Counted from the stretch's first letter, positions 1 to 7,850 are shown. The stretch is DNA of 18,854 bases from Deltaproteobacteria bacterium (GCA_031280335.1 JAITGZ010000174.1:1-18854), one strand, 5' to 3'. Notes: generated from the sequence alone by a model not told the origin. A program made the numbers and translations.

Positions 1-337
1 TCATGGCTTCAGCTATGATGGAACTCAGGTGTTCCGCTTCGGCGCGCTTGTTGTTTAATAAAGGGCGCAGTTTATCCAGCATCTCCAGCTCATGCGGAAA
101 GAGCAGACGGCGCAGACGGTGCAGTTCAGGGTCCTGCGGAGCGTTCCGGCCCTTTGCGGGCGAAGGCCTTACCGATTCCTGCGCGGCATCCGACTGGACG
201 CCGGCCCCGGCGTCTCCACCCGCCAGGCACAGGGGCGACACGGGCTCATTATATGCGGCCTGGGCAGTTTCGTCTGTGGTCAGGCGGGCTTCGTCAGCTT
301 CAAGAGCGCTTGGAGTGGGCTTTTTCATCAGGCGCAT
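1..337 (-). CDS. OmpA-family-like protein, N-terminal fragment (runs off the left edge)
   Basis: This frame is open from an ATG at 337 to the window edge (about 112 codons) and continues outside. The first half is low-complexity, rich in Ala, Glu and Pro. It is followed by a Leu/Arg/Glu-rich segment, LRRLLFPHELEMLDKLRPLL, then RAEAEHLSSIIAEAM. That segment resembles, from memory, the conserved N-terminal part of a bacterial and cyanobacterial protein family that ends in an OmpA/MotB peptidoglycan-binding domain; the OmpA domain itself would lie outside this window. Two in-frame ATGs exist, at 337 and 328. The one at 337 is preferred because a GGAG lies 12 nt upstream of it, against 21 nt for the other. 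The start overlaps the 3' end of the coiled-coil gene by about 38 nt, which suggests translational coupling and a joint function at the cell envelope. The reading frame is certain; the family assignment is moderate. Confidence 0.55.
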   Translation of the reverse strand, partial: MRLMKKPTPSALEADEARLTTDETAQAAYNEPVSPLCLAGGDAGAGVQSDAAQESVRPSPAKGRNAPQDPELHRLRRLLFPHELEMLDKLRPLLNNKRAEAEHLSSIIAEAM

Positions 338-1013
338 CCGGGGCGTTTTCTCCGCTTTCCAGCACGTGCTTGGCGTCCATGGTCATCTGCCCGCTCAGCT
401 TCACGGCGAACTCCGCAAACATGCCGGAAAGGACGGACCTGTACACCACATCGTGGCGCAGGTGGGCATCGGCGTTGCTCATGGCGCTTAGGGCGTTTTG
501 ATGGCGTTCGTCAATTTTGGCGGAAAGGGAGTTGCTTTCCGTCAGGAGCAGAGAGCGCAGCTCATGTTCCGCCGCGTCCAGCGTACTCGCCACTTTGGTT
601 ACTTTGTGTTCAAAAGTTTCCGTCATCGCGCCCAGTTCGCGTTCCAGTCCGGCAATGGCTTCAGTGCGTTCACGCTGTTCATTTTTGAGGTTTTCAGCCC
701 GTTCGCGTTTTTCGCTCAACAGGGCCTCGGCCCGCTCGCGCTGTTCGATTTTCAACAGGTTATCCCGTTCCGCCTGTTCTTCACGCAGGCGATGGAGCAG
801 GGTGGAGGTTTCACTTTTCATGAAGTTTTCCAGTGAATCCAGGCGGGATTTGATGGAATCGCGCAAGTCGTTCAGTTCGCGCAGCCAGAGTTCTTCCTGG
901 CGCTTGAAACGCAGTTCCATGTCTTTCAATTGCGCGCCGAAAAGCAGCTCGCGCACCTGCTCCATGGAGGCGTTTTCCGGTGCCGTTCCTGGTTCATGGG
1001 TATGTTTAGACAT
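300..1013 (-). CDS. Coiled-coil protein, partner of the OmpA-like protein
   Basis: A 237-residue protein with no signal peptide and no membrane segment. Residues about 17-150 are dominated by charged heptad-like sequence rich in Arg, Glu and Leu. Near-repeats such as EQRERAEALLSEKRERAE and NEQRERTEAI point to a long coiled coil. The N-terminal motif VRELLFGAQLKDMELRFKRQ followed by LRDSIKSRLDSLENFM resembles a widespread uncharacterised family that I recall sitting beside OmpA/MotB-domain proteins with the same type of N-terminus as the next gene. The C-terminal part (LRHDVVYRSVLSGMFAEFAVKL) is a predicted amphipathic helical region. A plausible AAGGA ribosome site precedes the ATG at 1013. 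The downstream gene overlaps its 3' end. A structural or scaffolding role near the envelope is inference; the enzymatic function, if any, is unknown. Confidence 0.75.
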   Translation of the reverse strand: MSKHTHEPGTAPENASMEQVRELLFGAQLKDMELRFKRQEELWLRELNDLRDSIKSRLDSLENFMKSETSTLLHRLREEQAERDNLLKIEQRERAEALLSEKRERAENLKNEQRERTEAIAGLERELGAMTETFEHKVTKVASTLDAAEHELRSLLLTESNSLSAKIDERHQNALSAMSNADAHLRHDVVYRSVLSGMFAEFAVKLSGQMTMDAKHVLESGENAPDAPDEKAHSKRS

Positions 1014-1083
1014 AAGTTGTCCTTTTTTAAGTCAAGACATATAATGCCTTGAGAGTATTTTCAACCTAAACCGTGATGTTGAG
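1014..1083 (-). promoter_or_regulatory. Short intergenic region with a weak promoter candidate
   Basis: Seventy bases separate the kinase stop from the coiled-coil start. On the minus strand a TTGAAA hexamer is followed 15 nt later by TATATG, a weak -35/-10-like pair. An AAGGA Shine-Dalgarno lies about 5-6 nt before the ATG. No hairpin with a T-tract is visible after the kinase, so read-through from the kinase is equally possible. Confidence 0.25.
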
Positions 1084-4000
1084 TTAATTTTGTTTTGTGA
1101 GTATGCGGGCAAAGGTTTCCAGCATCACAGAAAACTCCACCGGTTTGGATATGTGCGCGTTCATGCCGCATTGCATGGTTTTATCCACATCGTCTTTGAA
1201 GGCGTTGGCGGTCATGGCGATAATGGGCACATCTGCCGCGTCCGGACGGTCCAGGGCGCGGATGGCGCGTGTGGCCTCATAGCCGTCCATATCCGGCATT
1301 TGGACATCCATCAGTACCAGATCGTAGGTTTCCGGCGCGGAGGCAGTGAAGATATCCAGTGCTTTTTTGCCATTGTCGGCCTCATCCAGGGTTATGTCGT
1401 AACCTTCCAGCATTTCCGCGATGATCATGCGGTTTATGTCAATATCGTCCGCAAGCAGAATGCGTTTGCCCTTCAGGATGGCGGGGTAATCCTCTTCCGT
1501 CAGGTTTTGGGTCTGGACTTCAACCTGGGAGGGCTTAAGCCATATTTCAAAAGAAAAAGCGCTGCCTTGTCCAGGCCGGCTTTGTACTTTGATTTCTCCC
1601 CCCATCATTCTGATGATGCTCTGGCTGATGGAAAGTCCCAGTCCCGTGCCGCCGTAGCGCTGGTTGATATGGGAACCGGCTTGTTCAAAGGGGTTGAACA
1701 GGTTGGTGAAATTGTCCAGATCCATGCCTATGCCGTTATCTTTCACTTCAAAATAAACCAGAGAAGCTTCCTCATTATGCTCTTTTTCCTGGACTGTCAG
1801 GCTTACCGCGCCTTCCGCGGCGGTAAATTTAACGGCGTTGCCCAGGAGGTTGATCAGCACCTGACGCAGGCGCAGGGGGTCGCTGAGTACATGGGCGGTG
1901 TGCGGCAGGTCGGCGGTAATGTTGAAGTTGATTTTACCTTCGACGCAGCGCTGGCGGATGATGACGCCCACGTCGTTCAGCAGGCTGTTGAGTTCGAAGG
2001 GTTCGTTCCCCAATTCGATTTTACCCGCCTCAATTTTGGAAATATCCAGAATATCGCTGATCAGGCCCAGAAGATGTTTGGAGGATTGTTCAATCTGGCT
2101 GAGACGGTTGGAGACGAAGTCCTGATCCGCTGCCGGATCGTTGAGTTTGCGTTGCAGTATGCCCACCATGCCCAGGATGGCATTCATGGGGGTGCGTATT
2201 TCATGGCTCATGCGGGCCAGAAAGGCGCTTTTGGACTGGTTGGCGTTATTGGCGTTTTCCACCGCCTGTTTCAGTTCCTGCTGGGTGTCGCGCAAAATGT
2301 TTTCCGCCTCCACCCTGGCGCTGACATCACGGCTTACGGCCAGCAAACCGATCTTTTTGCCGGATTTGTCAAAAAGCGGGGTATAGACGGAATCCATGGC
2401 CTCCACATGCCCATCGGCAAAAACGATGTTTTCTTCCACCAACTGCGCTTTTTTTTCGGCCAGAGCCACATCCGTAATGGCTCGCTGGCGTTCGTTCAGG
2501 TTTGGGGGGAGCAGATCCTCCGGGCGGCGTCCGATGATTTTTTCCAGGGGCAGGCCGACCATGGACTGAAAGCGGCTGTTGACCATTTTGTAGCGATTTT
2601 GTTCATCCCTGTAAGTAATCATATCCGGAAAGGCGTTGAAGAGATGCTCCAGCATGGCGTGCTGCTCTTCGCTGCGCTGTCTGGACAGCTCCAGATCGGT
2701 CACATCGGAGATGCCGGCGATATAGCCGATATGCTCCCCCTGTTGATTGAGAAAATGGTCGGCTTTGCCCAGATAGTAGCGCCCGGCTCTTTCGGAGTAA
2801 TAGGTCATGGGCTCAGTACCTTGGAGCAGAGCGGCTATGGGGTCTTCCGGCGAGCCGCGCTTGAACAGGCTCACTTCCCAATAGAACTTGCCCCGGCATT
2901 CTTCCAGTGTGGTCTGGCAGCGCTGCATGGAGTCGCCGTTCATATAGATCAGGCGCATGTCCAGGTCCGTTATGTACAGGCCGCCCTGGGCGGTCTGGAC
3001 GATGCTGTCGGCCATATGGTCAAAGGCATCGGTCAGAGCGCCCAGTTCATCCTTGACAACGGCGTTGAAGCGAAATTCGCGGAATCCGGCCCGGAAACGT
3101 GAAATGCCGCTGATGATGCGTTTTATGCTGTTGGTGAGGCTGGAGGCCAGCAGCATGGCCACAAAAGTTACGATTACAGCGATGACGCCGGTGCTTGCCC
3201 TCAACCTGGAGGTGGTGTCGCGCAGGTTTTCATTGATGGCGTCCTGCGTCTCTTTGGATATGAGGTACATGGCCTCGTCGGTTTCATCAATGAGCTTGTC
3301 AATGGCCCTTTTGGTTTCAGCGGCGGGACGGTGAAAATCGTCCAGACCCGCGCCTATGGTAACAAAACCGAAGCCGCGCGGGGATTGACTGTAGTGTCCG
3401 GTATAATAGGGTATGGTGGCGGCGGTGGTAAGTTTTTTCAGGCCGCTCCAGAGGATGTTGAAAGACCCTGACCCCCCGTTACGGGTCAGGTCGAACCAGC
3501 CGATACACTGAGGGGCGAAGTTGAGGTAGCGGCAGTCCAGGCCCACCAGTCCGGCGCGGGTCAGATCCGGCGCGGGTTTTTTGTTTACGGACTGATCCGT
3601 AAAGGTGGGCACATCCTTGATGAACTGGGCGTAACTTTGGCCGGAGGCGCGCCATTGGTCGTAAATACGGTCTTCCAGCCAGGGGATTTGAGGGTCGCCG
3701 GTTTCAGGGTCGTAGCCGGTTATGGAAAAATGGCGTGGATGCGCGATGTTGCGGCCTTTGTAATCCCAGATAAAGGCGTAGTTGCCTTCGGAGGCGTCCG
3801 GCAGTTCGGTATAGCGCTCGCTGGTGGGCATCATATGATCCACAAATTCCATGACATGGTCGTAATCCAGGGCCAGGGTTACGTAGCCCGTGATCCGGCC
3901 GCCGTGCGTTACCGGCATAGCCCAGCGCACCAGCCCTTTAAAGCGTTTGCCCACCGGATTTTCACGTCCGGCGTAAGCCGAGTTTTCAGGGTCAAAGGGG

Positions 4001-4830
4001 ATGTTCCGCTTGGCAGCGTTGTCCGGGGTGTAAATGCCGATGAGTTTCGACCCCACATAGGCGCCGATTACGTCTGAGACGTAAATCTCGCCCGGAGCGA
4101 GTTTTTTTATCTCCTGGAAGTAGGTTTCCGCCCGGACAAAGGTGTTTTCACGTTTGGAAACGTCTTTAAGGGCGTGGGGCAGACCAGGGGAAGAAGTTAC
4201 TTTGATTTTTTCGCGTCCGTGCAGGTCAATAAAGGTAATTTCCAGAAAAAGCGGCCGTCTTTCATAGGTATAGCTGTTGGGGGGCCGGTAATGAAAACCC
4301 AGGCCGTTTTCAATGTTGGAGGAATTTATGCTTTCGCTTTCAGTCTGTTTTTCTTCCGGTCCCCACCTGCGTCCGTTTTCAATGAGCGCCCAGCGGCCCG
4401 GCTTGAGAATAAGACCGGTTTTGTGGCGCAAGAAGTCTTTGTAGGCGCGTTCCGACGGCGGCAGGAGCGCTGCCGCGCGTATGTCGTCGTCGCGGGCGTA
4501 AAGAAAGGCGGCTACCCGCGCGGCTGTGTCCGTACTCAGGCGCTCAATGTCGTCCCTGGCCCGTTCGTCCAGGGCGTCCACCACATCCGAAGAGGCGATG
4601 TGCCCGGTAACAACCAGGGCGCTGTAGGCCGTACGGTGTAATAGCGTTGTCCGTTCGTGCATGTCCTCAATCAAATGCTCATACTGGCGTAAAGACACCA
4701 GCGTCAGCAGGATCAGAGGCACAATCATGACCAGGGTGAAGAGCAGGATCAGCTTGGCGCGCAAGCCCAGACCCAGACGGCTGAAAACCGTTCCCAAAAG
4801 CAGACGGAGTTTGCGTATTTGTTCCATCAT
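1084..4830 (-). CDS. Membrane hybrid sensor histidine kinase (Cache-like sensor, HAMP, two PAS, HisKA, HATPase, receiver)
   Basis: A 1248-residue hybrid kinase. Domain order by residue: membrane helix 27-47; a large periplasmic sensing region (about 50-540) with double-Cache-like features; second membrane helix about 543-565; HAMP linker about 565-605; PAS at about 610-715 and 735-850; HisKA with the phosphoacceptor His at 876 (MSHEIRTPMN); HATPase with the N-box Asn at 998, Asp-Asn-Gly-Ile-Gly near 1031 and a GGTGLGLS box; and a C-terminal receiver with acidic pair Asp1128/Asp1129, phosphoacceptor Asp1175 (LMDVQMPDMDG) and conserved Lys1229. All catalytic residues are present, so it should be active. 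There is no HPt domain, so phosphate must pass to another protein or the receiver acts as output or a sink. The start uses the first of two adjacent ATGs; no strong Shine-Dalgarno is visible. An FNR-type palindrome lies about 190 nt upstream. The ligand cannot be read from the sequence. Confidence 0.95.
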   Translation of the reverse strand: MMEQIRKLRLLLGTVFSRLGLGLRAKLILLFTLVMIVPLILLTLVSLRQYEHLIEDMHERTTLLHRTAYSALVVTGHIASSDVVDALDERARDDIERLSTDTAARVAAFLYARDDDIRAAALLPPSERAYKDFLRHKTGLILKPGRWALIENGRRWGPEEKQTESESINSSNIENGLGFHYRPPNSYTYERRPLFLEITFIDLHGREKIKVTSSPGLPHALKDVSKRENTFVRAETYFQEIKKLAPGEIYVSDVIGAYVGSKLIGIYTPDNAAKRNIPFDPENSAYAGRENPVGKRFKGLVRWAMPVTHGGRITGYVTLALDYDHVMEFVDHMMPTSERYTELPDASEGNYAFIWDYKGRNIAHPRHFSITGYDPETGDPQIPWLEDRIYDQWRASGQSYAQFIKDVPTFTDQSVNKKPAPDLTRAGLVGLDCRYLNFAPQCIGWFDLTRNGGSGSFNILWSGLKKLTTAATIPYYTGHYSQSPRGFGFVTIGAGLDDFHRPAAETKRAIDKLIDETDEAMYLISKETQDAINENLRDTTSRLRASTGVIAVIVTFVAMLLASSLTNSIKRIISGISRFRAGFREFRFNAVVKDELGALTDAFDHMADSIVQTAQGGLYITDLDMRLIYMNGDSMQRCQTTLEECRGKFYWEVSLFKRGSPEDPIAALLQGTEPMTYYSERAGRYYLGKADHFLNQQGEHIGYIAGISDVTDLELSRQRSEEQHAMLEHLFNAFPDMITYRDEQNRYKMVNSRFQSMVGLPLEKIIGRRPEDLLPPNLNERQRAITDVALAEKKAQLVEENIVFADGHVEAMDSVYTPLFDKSGKKIGLLAVSRDVSARVEAENILRDTQQELKQAVENANNANQSKSAFLARMSHEIRTPMNAILGMVGILQRKLNDPAADQDFVSNRLSQIEQSSKHLLGLISDILDISKIEAGKIELGNEPFELNSLLNDVGVIIRQRCVEGKINFNITADLPHTAHVLSDPLRLRQVLINLLGNAVKFTAAEGAVSLTVQEKEHNEEASLVYFEVKDNGIGMDLDNFTNLFNPFEQAGSHINQRYGGTGLGLSISQSIIRMMGGEIKVQSRPGQGSAFSFEIWLKPSQVEVQTQNLTEEDYPAILKGKRILLADDIDINRMIIAEMLEGYDITLDEADNGKKALDIFTASAPETYDLVLMDVQMPDMDGYEATRAIRALDRPDAADVPIIAMTANAFKDDVDKTMQCGMNAHISKPVEFSVMLETFARILTKQN

Positions 4831-5050
4831 AAAAAATTACGAGGGTAAGCCTGATTTTCAACCGTCCGCACGTCAACAGTTCCGCCGGGGTTTGTCCCTT
4901 GGGCGGGGGCACCGGGGGGCGGAGACCCGGCAAAGCGCCTCATACCACGACTGGCCGTGGGTGAGAGCGGCGGTACATGCTATGGGTGTTTTTAAAAAAG
5001 CTCCTGCCTTTACTTATAGTTGATAAAGATCAAGATGGCTATAATTAAAT
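4831..5050 (-). other. Intergenic region upstream of the hybrid kinase
   Basis: 220 nt without a credible gene. It contains an FNR-type palindrome (5020-5033), an A/T-rich stretch where a -10 element could sit (near 4990-5000), and a G/C-rich segment (4887-4925) resembling the G-tract repeats found elsewhere in the window. No terminator with a T-tract follows the upstream gene. Confidence 0.5.
5020..5033. promoter_or_regulatory. Perfect FNR-type operator (TTGAT-N4-ATCAA)
   Basis: The sequence TTGATAAAGATCAA is an exact match to the CRP/FNR-family consensus TTGAT-N4-ATCAA recognised by FNR. It lies 190 nt before the hybrid kinase ATG. A centre at 5026.5 would sit at -41.5 of a transcript starting near 4985, and an A/T-rich segment is present at the expected -10 area, as in class II activation. 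A Desulfovibrio HcpR site has a different core (TTGTGA), so an FNR-like rather than HcpR-like regulator is suggested. Binding is inferred only. Confidence 0.5.
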
Positions 5051-6064
5051 TCACCAGGCGGGCGCGCTCGTTCTGGGCGCTTCGGATTGCGGCGGAACCG
5101 CCTCTTGCGTCTCTTTTTTTATGGATTGGAAGCGCATGGCGTTTTGCAGGGCCAGGGACAGGCAGCGCAATGCGGCATTGAGGGTCATGGCCTGGTCCCG
5201 GCTCAGTCCGGCGGAGTGGCCGGTCAGCCCCATGAGCATGCCGCAAGGCATATTGTCTATGGTCAGGGGCAGGGTAACCAGCCGCCCTCCGGCGGGGTGA
5301 TTCTGATGAATATGCTCTGTTTCGCCTTCCGCGCCCAGCGGCATGAATTCCAGTTTGTCCGCAGGCAGGGGGCGCGTTGCCCGCACGGCTTCGCATATGG
5401 TGGTCATCCAGAAGGAGCGGGCCGGGGACTTTTCCGGCGCGGAAAGATAGACCTGAACCCTGGGGTCGCCCCCCAGCGGATCCCATAGAACAGCCTGCGG
5501 ATCGCGCAAGTCGCAGAAGGGCTGAAACAGGCGGAAAGCTTGCTGGATAATCCGCCCTGGGTCAATGGATGCCGGGATTTCTGTCAGGAAATTGACTAAA
5601 AAATTCAGCGTTTGGTTTTTGTGTTCAAGAATCTCGCGTTCCAGCGAAATTTCCTGGATCATGCGCAAAAAGACATCCTGCATGTCTTCCAGGCTGATAA
5701 TCTGCTTTATGGCGTCGCGCAGCACGGCGGCCTTGTGCGGCGGGCGGAGTATGCGGGCCGCCCCGGCATCCAGGACCATTTCCAGCTCATCCTGTGTATA
5801 GCTTTCTTCCAGCAGCGCCAGTCTGGGCAGGGTTTTGAGGTGCTGGGCCTTGTGGGGGGGGGCGGAACAGATGAGGCGCAGCCCCGCCGGAGAAAGCAGA
5901 AGCAGAGCTGGCTCGGCCTTTTCACAAACGGATTGGGAGGGTATGACTCCATGTTTCCAGGCGCTAAACTGGAATTTTTTGCCCAGCATGGCGCGTATGG
6001 CCGCCTCCAGGCCGGTGGACAATTCAAATGACCATATTTGTGTGGTTTTATTCAATTTGTTCAT
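5051..6064 (-). CDS. Signalling protein with degenerate receiver and GAF-like domain
   Basis: A 337-residue soluble protein. Residues about 5-120 resemble a response-regulator receiver fold: a hydrophobic strand ALLLLSP at the phosphoacceptor position and a typical last third (ELEMVLDAGAARILRPPHKA). However, Pro replaces the acceptor Asp and Arg-Pro replaces the conserved Lys-Pro, so it probably cannot be phosphorylated. Residues about 120-160 form an amphipathic helical linker (LRMIQEISLEREILEHKNQ). Residues about 165-310 look like a GAF-type sensor ending in the usual helix (ALRCLSLALQNAMRF). No DNA-binding, kinase, GGDEF or ATPase domain is present, so it most likely acts by protein contacts. 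GGAGGA precedes the ATG at 6064 and a sigma-54 site lies further upstream. The hybrid kinase follows 220 nt downstream, making it a plausible partner. The GAF assignment is from pattern only. Confidence 0.75.
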   Translation of the reverse strand: MNKLNKTTQIWSFELSTGLEAAIRAMLGKKFQFSAWKHGVIPSQSVCEKAEPALLLLSPAGLRLICSAPPHKAQHLKTLPRLALLEESYTQDELEMVLDAGAARILRPPHKAAVLRDAIKQIISLEDMQDVFLRMIQEISLEREILEHKNQTLNFLVNFLTEIPASIDPGRIIQQAFRLFQPFCDLRDPQAVLWDPLGGDPRVQVYLSAPEKSPARSFWMTTICEAVRATRPLPADKLEFMPLGAEGETEHIHQNHPAGGRLVTLPLTIDNMPCGMLMGLTGHSAGLSRDQAMTLNAALRCLSLALQNAMRFQSIKKETQEAVPPQSEAPRTSAPAW

Positions 6065-6070
6065 TTTTAT

Positions 6071-6075
6071 CCTCC
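6071..6075 (-). promoter_or_regulatory. Strong ribosome binding site of the GAF-like gene
   Basis: The minus strand has GGAGGA six bases before the ATG at 6064. It fixes this ATG as the start. Confidence 0.7.
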
Positions 6076-6113
6076 GCTGAAAAGGCTGTTTTCAGGATTC
6101 ATGCGAAAGGATA

Positions 6114-6130
6114 AGCAATAATTGTTCCAA
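6114..6130 (-). promoter_or_regulatory. Sigma-54 (-24/-12) promoter candidate
   Basis: The minus strand reads TTGGAACAATTATTGCT. The RpoN consensus is TTGGCAC-RNNNN-TTGCW; only one base of the -24 block differs, and the GG to GC spacing is exact. Transcription would begin near 6103, about 40 nt before the ATG at 6064, with a strong GGAGGA ribosome site between. A 12-bp perfect palindrome (ATTTTATAAAAT, 6134-6145) lies just upstream of the -24 element, too close for a usual enhancer. Confidence 0.5.
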
Positions 6131-6197
6131 ATGATTTTATAAAATGCCTGTTGGAACGCAATCCGTCTTTGCGCGCATTATGTTCCAGCGGGCAGCC

Positions 6198-6224
6198 GGA
6201 GCATGTTGACTTTGAAATTGCTCT
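6198..6224. repeat. Copy 1 of the AGAGCAATTTC palindromic repeat (left arm diverged)
   Basis: The 27 nt read as left arm GGAGCATGTTG, spacer ACTTT and right arm GAAATTGCTCT. The right arm is identical to the perfect copy at 7927-7953 and the arm length and 5-nt spacer are the same, so this is a decayed copy of the same element. Confidence 0.6.
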
Positions 6225-6249
6225 AAAAAAGCAAAGCACTGTGGAGGGG

Positions 6250-6276
6250 ATCCGGGGGGAATGGTTCCCCCCGGAT
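6250..6276. repeat. Perfect 12-bp inverted repeat
   Basis: ATCCGGGGGGAA, a 3-nt loop, then TTCCCCCCGGAT. The stem is perfect. It lies downstream of the lyase large-subunit gene but has no T-tract on the minus strand, so it is not a classical intrinsic terminator. It may stabilise the 3' end of the transcript or be another intergenic repeat. Confidence 0.6.
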
Positions 6277-6340
6277 GGGGTTTGGGGCTATCGCCCTAAA
6301 AATGCGAAACAACTGGGCGCGCTTTTGAACGCCCCCGGCG

Positions 6341-7504
6341 TCAAATCACCGGCCCCAGGTTATAGATGTCAATGGCGCTGTGATAATGCAGGGTTTCGTT
6401 TTTGGTCATTTCCCCGTTCAGCACGTGCAGGAGTTTTTCAAAGGTCTCCTCGCCCACCTGGTCAATGGTTTTTTGCCCGGTGATGATCAGCCCGGCGTTT
6501 ATATCCATGTCATGGCGCATGCGCTCGTAGGTTTCTGGGTTGCCGCAGATTTTGATCACCGGCATGGAGGGGAAGCCCTGAGGCGCTCCACGCCCGGTGG
6601 AAAACAACATCATCTGCGCCCCGCTGCAAGCCATGCCGGTTAAAATCTCCGGTTCGCGTCCCGGGGTGTCTTTGATCCACAGCCCTTTGTGCGTGGTGGC
6701 GATTTCGGAGTACTCCATCACCCCCTGGATGGGGCGGCTGCCGGATTTGACAATGGCCCCCAGGGATTTTTCTTCAATGGTGGAAAGGCCGCCGGCCATG
6801 TTGCCGGGCGTGGGCTGCCCTTTACGCATGTCGCAGCCCAGGGACCTGGCCCGTTCTTCCATGGTCTGGACGATGGCGTAAATCTTTTTTTCCACTTGCG
6901 GGTTTACCGCTCGGCGGGCCAGGATATGTTCCGCTCCGATGAACTCGGTGGTTTCGCCAAAAATCACTGTGGCTCCGGCGTCCACCAGTTTGTCGGCCAC
7001 ATAGCCGATGACGCAGTTGGAGGCCATGCCGGAGGTGGCGTCGGAAGCGCCGCATTTGATGGACATGACCAGCTCGGAGATATCCGCGCCGGTACGCTGC
7101 TGCCCGGAAACAGCGATGACCAGTTTTTCGGCCGCGTCTATGCCGGCCTGGATGGAGCGGCTGGTTCCGCCCAATTCTTGAATGCGCACGATTTCCACCG
7201 GTTTGCCCGAATCCTTGACGGCCTCTACCAACCTTGCGTGATCCGTGCCCTCGCAGCCCAGGCTCACCACCAGGGCCGCGCCCAGGTTAGGGCTGCGCCC
7301 CAGGCCGATGAGCGTATCCGTAACCCTTTCCAGATCAGGGGGAAGCTGGCAGCAGCCTTGGTGGTGAAAAAGCCCCACCGTGCCCTGTACCTGGCGGACA
7401 ATGGCCTGAGCCACATCATTGGCGCAGACCACCGAAGGAATAATGGCCACATGGTTTCTGATGCCGAATTTGCCGTCGGCGCGCTTATAGCCCATGAATT
7501 TCAT
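6341..7504 (-). CDS. UxaA/GarD/SuyB-family lyase, large (catalytic) subunit
   Basis: A 387-residue protein of the altronate/galactarate dehydratase C-terminal family, which removes water (or bisulfite in sulfolactate sulfo-lyase SuyB) from sugar acids or related hydroxy acids. Visible family motifs are the opening MGYKRADGKFGIRNHVAIIP, the cysteine-glycine region SIKCGASDATSGMASN, GNMAGGLSTIEEKSLG, and the metal-site-like block CSGAQMMLFSTGRGAPQG followed by PVIKICGNP. It lacks the N-terminal SAF domain, which is encoded by the preceding small gene: the two overlap by four bases (ATGA at 7504-7501), so they are made together. The split small+large organisation fits SuyAB-type sulfolactate lyase as well as uncharacterised UxaA pairs. 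Sulfonate use is attractive in a sulfite reducer but is not proven by the sequence; the substrate remains open. Confidence 0.85.
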   Translation of the reverse strand: MKFMGYKRADGKFGIRNHVAIIPSVVCANDVAQAIVRQVQGTVGLFHHQGCCQLPPDLERVTDTLIGLGRSPNLGAALVVSLGCEGTDHARLVEAVKDSGKPVEIVRIQELGGTSRSIQAGIDAAEKLVIAVSGQQRTGADISELVMSIKCGASDATSGMASNCVIGYVADKLVDAGATVIFGETTEFIGAEHILARRAVNPQVEKKIYAIVQTMEERARSLGCDMRKGQPTPGNMAGGLSTIEEKSLGAIVKSGSRPIQGVMEYSEIATTHKGLWIKDTPGREPEILTGMACSGAQMMLFSTGRGAPQGFPSMPVIKICGNPETYERMRHDMDINAGLIITGQKTIDQVGEETFEKLLHVLNGEMTKNETLHYHSAIDIYNLGPVI

Positions 7505-7809
7505 TTTTTTGGCTCCAGGTCGCCGCGTCCGCGCCGGCTGTCAAGGTTATGCGCATGCACATGCTCGCCTCTGCGGATTTCTTTGGTGGCCGCGCCCAAC
7601 TCCTCGCCGTACTTGATCACGGCTTCGTTCAGATGGATGTCGCGCAGGGCTACCTTATGCCCGTAAGGGATATCGCTGAGTACGGTCAGCTTTTCGCTTT
7701 TTCCCTTTTTATCACGCAGATCGACTGCAGCGTTGGCGCTGACGCCGCTGGCGAAAATGGTGGCGACATTGTCCAGATCGTTTACCTTCAAGGCCAGTTT
7801 CAATTCCAT
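7501..7809 (-). CDS. UxaA/SuyA-type SAF-domain small subunit
   Basis: A 102-residue protein matching the SAF domain that forms the N-terminus of altronate dehydratase or the small subunit of sulfolactate sulfo-lyase. Key stretches are LKVNDLDNVATIF near the start, IPYGHKVALRDI in the middle, VIKYGEELGAATKEI and the terminal RRGEHVHAHN, where the His-rich end is characteristic. The ATG at 7809 is chosen over an in-frame upstream ATG at 7905 because AAGGAGG lies four bases before it and because residues upstream have no family similarity. Its stop overlaps the start of the catalytic subunit. The two should form one enzyme. A 10-bp direct repeat lies 42-61 nt upstream. Confidence 0.85.
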   Translation of the reverse strand: MELKLALKVNDLDNVATIFASGVSANAAVDLRDKKGKSEKLTVLSDIPYGHKVALRDIHLNEAVIKYGEELGAATKEIRRGEHVHAHNLDSRRGRGDLEPKK

Positions 7810-7850
7810 AGTGCCTCCTTGTGGCTTGGTAAATCCAGGGAGTTCAATCT

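Noticed and set aside
1090..3102. 670-codon open frame on the plus strand
   Set aside because: It is antisense to the hybrid kinase, whose domains and catalytic residues are unmistakable; the antisense frame has no recognisable domain and arises from codon bias.
4679..4933. 84-codon minus-strand frame upstream of the kinase
   Set aside because: It overlaps the kinase start in another frame and is Pro/Gly-rich, read from the G-tract repeat; no ribosome site.
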